DNA from: Cyclospora cayetanensis
Taxonomy: Eukaryota > Apicomplexa > Conoidasida > Eucoccidiorida > Eimeriidae
Length of the DNA: 64,000 bases
Reading direction: 5' to 3'
Assembly (NCBI RefSeq): GCF_002999335.1
Contig: NW_020312258.1
Coordinates: 1-64,000, forward strand
Part shown: positions 58,560-64,000 of the stretch, piece by piece
How the letters are laid out: every line of letters begins with the position of its first letter
Numbering within the stretch: the stretch's first letter is position 1
Made by a program: the position numbers and the translations under genes
Notes under the pieces: model-generated
Told to the model about the DNA's origin: nothing
The model's database searches: none
What the model saw: only the letters and a program-made list of their open reading frames with translations

Positions 58560-59800
58560 TAACCAATGCTACCCCTTAGGAAGCCCTATTGTAGGGCACA
58601 GGGGTTACGACATGTCGTTTTGTGTCACAACATAGGGTCTCAAAGTTTAGGCTTTACGGCGGTCTTGGAGTGAGCGTGTCGGTAGCCGGGGAGGCGGCCG
58701 GAGGTAATCTAGGACCCAGTGTGGCCATTGCAGTCAGCGTATTCCGCCTTGTCGAAATTCCTTGAGGAGTCGCTATTTATTCCTGCATACCCTTAGGAAG
58801 GCAACTAGCGAAAGACAAAGCCGGGCTCGGAGGTGTTCTAAGCCCCTTTAAAACCTGACTCGGGAAACGTTCTAAATGGACTGCAGGAATAGGACTGTCC
58901 CTGTCAATGCTTTTGGACTCCTAAGTCTCTGAGTGGCAGTGCCGTAACATCCGGTGAAAGGCCCGCACCACTTTTGCCTCTGAAGACTTTCTGTTTTCCG
59001 TGCTGAAGGTATCAATTGTCCCATGTTTTGTGATATTTTGGCCGCCTCGCAGCGGCAGCTGCATACGGCCTTGAATGAGGTCCCTCTACGCAAAACCCCA
59101 AGCCATAGACTGGAAAAGCTACTAGCTCACGAAATAAGGGGTTCTGCAGCTTGTCAGCCCTCCATTAATGCATCATTACAAGTATTAATACATTGAACGA
59201 GGCAGGGCAAGTCTGTGTACACGCGATGGAACTGCTCTGGGTCACCACTCCGTTGGGGTAGCCCCCGCCACTCCCAAGCCTGCAGCCCCCCTCTTAGCCC
59301 TTGTCGACAATCCGGGATTTGATTATATGAAGAGCCATCTTGGACCAATTTTGCATGCACAGTGGTATTGTGAGAGGATAAAACAAAAGGACTTGGCTTG
59401 CGGGGCAACTTTGGGGGCGAATATGCCTATGGTTTCTGCAAGGTCACTTGTAAGGCTCGAGCAAGATACCACAAACTGTTTGGGGAAAAACCCGCTGTTT
59501 CACTACCGCAAAAAAACACTCTTATTGCTGAGGTTGGATTAGAAGGACCATAGCTTGAAAATAAGTCCAGTTTGCAAGGTCTCCTCAATCTTTTGGCTGC
59601 AGTGTCGACAGCAGTCACAACAACAGTCGGTGAAATTGGAACAATAACGACACAAGTAGCATGACCCCCGCAAGATGCAGACCCCGCCCCTCTTTCTTCC
59701 AAGGCAGATCTAACAAGCATGTACTGTCGCTTTCTTCTTGTGCTCAGTTATAGGCGTGCAGCTTCACTTGCTTGGCGACAGCAAGTCCGGGTAGAGCGGA
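58560..59800. other. Stretch without a firm gene
   Basis: The minus strand has an open segment around 59720-59560 (ASCGGHATCVVIVPISPTVV). It could be the last exon of the secreted protein that starts at 60853, but I could not join it. Otherwise nothing is recognised. Confidence 0.25.
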
Positions 59801-59832
59801 ATACGGGCAGCATACAGGAAGCCTTACCTCCG

Positions 59833-60853
59833 TAACCTCCTCTCCAAGAGAGAAGGGAGGCGGATTCACCAAGGGCTTGCCACCCGCGTTCGTCATCGTC
59901 CTTAAGGCTTTCATCTATCGCTCCTCAGCAGCGGCCACATTAACTGCAGAAAAACCAGAGTGTCGATCTTACAAGATCCAACGCCGTCACCCTAGAGCCT
60001 GAACGCTGGCTGGTGAACGGCAACCTCCAAGTCCTAGCCTCAGCCGCATATGCTTTCGCATTCAAACCTTGAAGTCAACGTCCTGAAGCGTTGCGATGTG
60101 TGCTTCCATCAGATGAACTGGCGAAAGGGATATAGTTGCGTCTCTCAGACAGCTTCAGTCCGTCTGAATGTTTCCAAATCATCGGCTTTTGTTGGCCGGG
60201 CATCAAGGAGGGACCATAGAATCACCTTTCCATTCTGGAAATCCTTACCTAGCCCCTGTGCCGTTGGTGTCACTGACGTGGGGTAGCTGTTTCACGAAGA
60301 AATATACTAGAGGGAAGACGCCCGCAAGATGCCTTTGTAGACGTGATCCCCTTTTTCTAAAAACTCGATACGATTCATAGGAGAGCTTCGCAGTGTGTGC
60401 GAAGGAAGAAGTTGTTGCGGACGCTGCGGAAGAATATGCCTTCTGCAGTGCCAGCTGTAGCTGCGCTACAGCAACCCACTGGTGGACACCCACAGCACCA
60501 TGCGGCCGCCGCAGACCCCTCTCACTGACTGTAGCCCTAGTTTTCTCAGAGGCTTCTGTAGCAGTGCGACTCCCTATACGCCTCCCATATATCAGCCCCC
60601 TTTAGTCATACCCTTGGGCTTTTGTAGCGCAGGAAAGCATTATGCTTGCAGCTTCGCTTAAGGCATTCGCAAGAGTATGGCATGTGTTTTCGCCGTGAAG
60701 CCCTCGTAAGTCTGCAAGCCCTTCTACTTTCTCTGAGACAAAACTTACATGCAATATCGTTTTTGAAGGAACAACATTAGAAGCCGGAGGAGCCGGACCG
60801 GCAACAACAGCGGCAGTCACAGCACTAACAGAAAGAGCGTAGCTCACTCTCAA
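59833..60853 (-). CDS. Predicted secreted protein, unknown family, multi-exon
   Basis: The first exon begins at 60853 with a signal peptide (MRVSYALSVSAVTAAVVAG) and continues KVEGLADLRGLHGENTCHTL and NALSEAASIMLSCATKAQG up to a possible donor at GTATGA. The same frame resumes after an AG near 60526 as TVSERGLRRPHGAVGVHQWV and AVAQLQLALQKAYSSAAS. A further segment at about 59919-59833, ending in the strong donor GTAAGG, reads MKALRTMTNAGGKPLVNPPP and FSLGEEVTE. Small secreted cysteine-containing proteins with this exon style include the Eimeria SAG surface antigens, but I see no diagnostic SAG motif and do not assign it. The junctions are uncertain; only the signal-peptide exon is reasonably supported. 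Confidence 0.35.
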
Positions 60854-62076
60854 TTGAACGGCTCTGCCATAACTTGAAGGTGGTGCCCGTGTGCTGCAGT
60901 TTATGACGTGGCAGCGGACAGAGAGGGGATTAGTTCCCTTCGATCCTCAAGGGACACCAAGCATATTAGAGGCTTCTGGAAGCTTAGTCACATGGGAGAT
61001 CAGCTTGTGTGAAGGCTCATATACGTACAGATTCAATCAAGTAAAGTAAAAATGTTGACGCTTCTTTCCGCTACACTTGCTGCCATGGCTGCTTCCTGCG
61101 GGGCCTAATCCTGCAACTTTTAGGAGGCGCTCTTTGCATGTATGGTGGGTTTGCGTTGCTGCTACATTTCAGCCTCTGCTTGTATTTTCGACTCTGCTTG
61201 TGCTCCTGTTAATTCACAAGCCCTATGTTCCTACTGGTATGCATGTTGGTGTATACATAGGGCAGCTTAGAGGGGCTGCTGTGGGGTGTTAACGGGCTGC
61301 AAACGTGCAGCGCCTTCAGGAACCAAAATGCGAGCAACAACTTGAGTAAAATATATTGCAACTGCAAAAGCCTCAAATGCTTTAAACGTGGGCCTTCATA
61401 TCCTAGGAAGAACTTGTGAGCAGAAGTGGGAGTATCTGTGCCTTCAGCGCGAAGAAACCTCCCTAAACCGTATGCAGAAGCAGCAGAAGCTGCTCCCGCT
61501 TCCACTGATGCCGTCTAGATGACTCTTTAAAATCTGATTCCCTTTGCTATGGCCATTGGAAATGAAATTCTATGGGCTCTGACTCCATGGTTTGGCTAAC
61601 TACGCAGCAAGCTAGTAGACGACGTGCCCGTCTCAGAGCTAGCTTGCGTAAGGAGCCATCTGGCTGCTAGATACCCACAACGGACGCTATGCGGACCTGA
61701 AAGGCTGTGCAAAACCATCCACGGAATTATCCCAACGGTAGTGTCATCCCAGCAGCAGCTGCGACAGCCACTGTAACCGGTGCCGCTCCTGTTACTGCGC
61801 AGGAGCAGCCTTGGGAGCTGCAGTTTATGTGGAGCTTCACATGGCAGTATCAACGGAGTGCTTGCACTGTTCAATGCATAGATTAGCTACAACTGGAGAA
61901 CTAAGCAGTTTGCCTCTTAATGGCTGACGGCCATTCATGCACATGGCTAGCTGTGCCACCTAGTCGGCCAGCTAGCCGGCTGTATCCTCCTTTGTATGAA
62001 GCGCGCATGTAGAGGGTCTCTCCGGGGGGCCCATTTTGGTTGGAGATACACTAGAATCTCCCAGAGTCGTCCCATG

Positions 62077-62103
62077 TTGGAAATCCCCCCGGGGGGTTTC
62101 CAA
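62077..62103. repeat. GC-rich imperfect palindrome
   Basis: TTGGAAA-T-CCCCCC is followed directly by GGGGGG-TTTCCAA. The arms pair completely except for one bulged T. It lies about 160 nt downstream of the stop codon of the aspartyl protease gene, where a stem of this kind would fall in the 3' UTR. Confidence 0.7.
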
Positions 62104-62266
62104 AATAGACAGCATTCCATCCTGCAGCGGCTCAGGTGTGATGCCTGAAGCCAAGCACCATGAAGAAACCATATTCCAATAACCAGCCGACAGTCCAAAA
62201 CCGCAATGGTTCGGCAGACACCCTAAACCTTCACTAGCCCTTAAGCAGACATTGCAATGCATCTGC

Positions 62267-64000
62267 CTATGGAGGCTCACGTATTTTTTCTTGTATCTGT
62301 GTCGATTCTTCATCACTGCTGCCCCCTGCGGCTTCCCAAACCGCCAACCGAGCTTCGTGCGCCCTCCTCTGAGCTTCCAGGAAGGCCCCGCTCGTAGGGG
62401 AGGCCCTGAGGGGCCCCTCCTCAGCAGGAGAGGGGCCCCTGCGGCAGCGGCACAAAGCGTATGCCGCGAGGAACAGAGTTCCAAAACACACGAGCAGCCA
62501 AAAAATAAAAGACGCTGAGCACCAACGCAGGCAGAGAAACAACCAGCAAACCCTGAACGGCCAATGTAGCGATCAGGGAGCCCATTCCATCGGGAGCAAT
62601 GAAACCCCTGTAGGCGTTAACGAGGCCGCTTGCATATCGCTCGTGTACACAGCTCATAATAGTGGCCTCAATTCGAGGTTGGAAGCTCTTACCGGTTTCA
62701 GCTTGTGTGTCCCAACTGCCAGCAACAACCTGAGGACTCTTGCGGGGATATGACTCTTCCGGCACCTGCACCCAGAACCCGAGACGCAGAGCCTAAACTC
62801 TCAAATCCCACAACCCCACTCTTTAAACCTGTTATGAACAGGGCACACACAACGCAACCTGAGGGTGTTGTGTTCACGTACGCTAAAGCTTTCCGGAACA
62901 AGCGGCACCTTCTCCACATTTTCCGTCCCTGCGGCAACACCGGCATACCGTATGGAAACCCTGCGCTGCAAACCCCAAGTTCCTTGCCTCAAACAAGCGC
63001 AGATGCGGGCATGTGGAACCGGTGCATGGCTCCAACGAGAGGCAGTCGGTGCGGCTAACTCTTCCAAATGTCGCTTTGCGGTCCGTCGGTACTGGCTCGC
63101 AGCGCTCTAGGGCCGCATATGTACTGGGGTTTCTAAGCTGTGCTCGAGGCAGGTTTAGTCGCCTACCACCATCTGGGGGTTGAGGCCTCTCCTCCAGGAA
63201 GTAGTTGGGGCATCTTGCGTTGATGGCTCCTAAACGATGCTCTTCGCGGTCAAAAATTATTTGTTTGTGCTTAAAAAAGGACAGGCCTAAAACACTCTCC
63301 TGCGCGTGGTTGTCGTCAAGGCCATCGCACCAAAACCTTAGAATTCGCACCAAAACCATATGTATATGTATGTATATACCTCAACCCTTCAATCCCAGAA
63401 AAGCTCAACTCCTCCCCCGCCACAGCTGCACATTCCCTAAAAGCCCTAAACCCCCAATCCCAAAAGACCAGCCGCACGCCCTGGCTGTGCCTTCAGCTGC
63501 GGCTTTTCTTTAATTTCTCGCATCGTACGCGCATCCGTTAGGGTTTACAACTTGGGGTTTGAGGTTCTTTGGATTACCCTCCGGTGCGCCTGTACAAGTA
63601 GCTCTGGGGGGCCCAGGATATGGACTGCCCCTCTTGAAATGTAAGCTTGATTACGGGGAGCTGTGACGCAAGGAATGAGTCAGAGGTAGCTCGCCAGCAA
63701 GGCCGACCATCCTTCTCCCGCTGGCAGAAGAGGGCAGGGCTGCAGTACTTGTTCAAAACTTGTCTCCATGCAGCAAACACAGCCGGCGGGAAGTAGGAAT
63801 ACGTCGTGCCTAGACACCAAACCAGAAGAAAATGGACCACGATCCTCAAAGAAAAAAGAAAGACAAGGCCGCACACGGCTAGCATCAGGAATGAATATTA
63901 TACCCCAAGTTCAAAGCCCTAAAAAAACCCTACCTGAATCAACGAGCGTCTTGCCGAAAGAGCTTTCCCCCCTGCCAAGGACCACTCCGTCCGCCTCCAT
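62267..64000 (-). CDS. ASP5: Membrane-anchored aspartyl protease, ASP5/plasmepsin V family (5' part off window)
   Basis: Three pepsin-family exons, 64000-63934, 63809-63578 and 63336 to about 63170, join in phases 1 and 2. They read VVLGRGESSFGKTLVDSG, then TTYSYFPPAVFAAWRQVLNK, ISWAPQSYLYRRTGG, and FWCDGLDDNHAQESVLGLSF with IIFDREEHRLGAINARCP. DSGTT is the second catalytic aspartate motif, split by an intron. ISWAPQSYLY and FWCDG match the ASP5/plasmepsin V subgroup better than gastric-type pepsins. Downstream exons, probably about 62947-62880 and 62760-62577, lead to SFIFWLLVCFGTLFLAAYAL, a C-terminal membrane anchor, and a charged tail ending at 62267. Family members reside in the ER or Golgi and cut export motifs (established for Toxoplasma and Plasmodium). 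The first catalytic Asp, signal peptide and start lie beyond 64000; the ATG at 64000-63998 is internal. The later junctions are provisional. Confidence 0.88.

Noticed and set aside
1..64000. CRISPR array, bacterial operons or phage genes
   Set aside because: No direct-repeat array, Shine-Dalgarno spacing or prokaryotic gene layout exists; splice sites and gene families are eukaryotic.

Overview
The window is nuclear DNA of a coccidian apicomplexan, most probably Eimeria. Three things point that way. CAG/CTG triplets run through both genes and spacers, giving poly-Gln, poly-Ala and poly-Ser tracts. Interstitial heptamers of the AAACCCT/AGGGTTT telomere type are scattered about. The genes are intron-rich and encode apicomplexan-type products. 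The exon models below were worked out by hand from splice signals and phase continuity. Where a model is called phase-consistent, the summed exon lengths give one open frame.

Layout. (1) 1-1400: a decayed Ty3/gypsy-like retroelement on the minus strand, with recognisable integrase zinc-binding and retropepsin parts; it runs off the left edge. (2) 3.9-10.1 kb: a CAG-rich block with a START lipid-transfer-domain protein (minus) and a ubiquitin-like-domain membrane protein (plus), separated by a triplet-rich spacer. (3) 10.1-34.5 kb: a long stretch almost free of triplet repeats. It has no long ORFs but holds many short plus-strand exons that chain in phase, so it looks like one or more intron-rich genes of unknown product. 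(4) 34.7-49.3 kb: compact and gene-rich, with a mitochondrial PDK/BCKDK-type kinase (plus, 10 exons), a WDR53-like WD40 protein (minus), UFD1 (minus), a secreted protein with a C-terminal rubredoxin-like zinc ribbon (plus) and a multi-pass membrane protein (minus). (5) 49.3-64 kb: richer in telomere-like motifs, with nucleoside diphosphate kinase (minus), a small MED22-like protein (plus), radial spoke protein 3 (minus), a possible secreted protein (minus) and, at the right edge, the 3' part of a membrane-anchored aspartyl protease of the ASP5/plasmepsin V family (minus).

The genes do not form one pathway. Several themes fit a coccidian life style: a flagellar-axoneme protein that makes sense only in the microgamete, an export-type aspartyl protease, a mitochondrial keto-acid dehydrogenase kinase, and Cdc48/Ufd1 ubiquitin handling together with a ubiquitin-like membrane protein. 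The least explained part is the 13-32 kb stretch with its chain of short, cysteine-containing exons.
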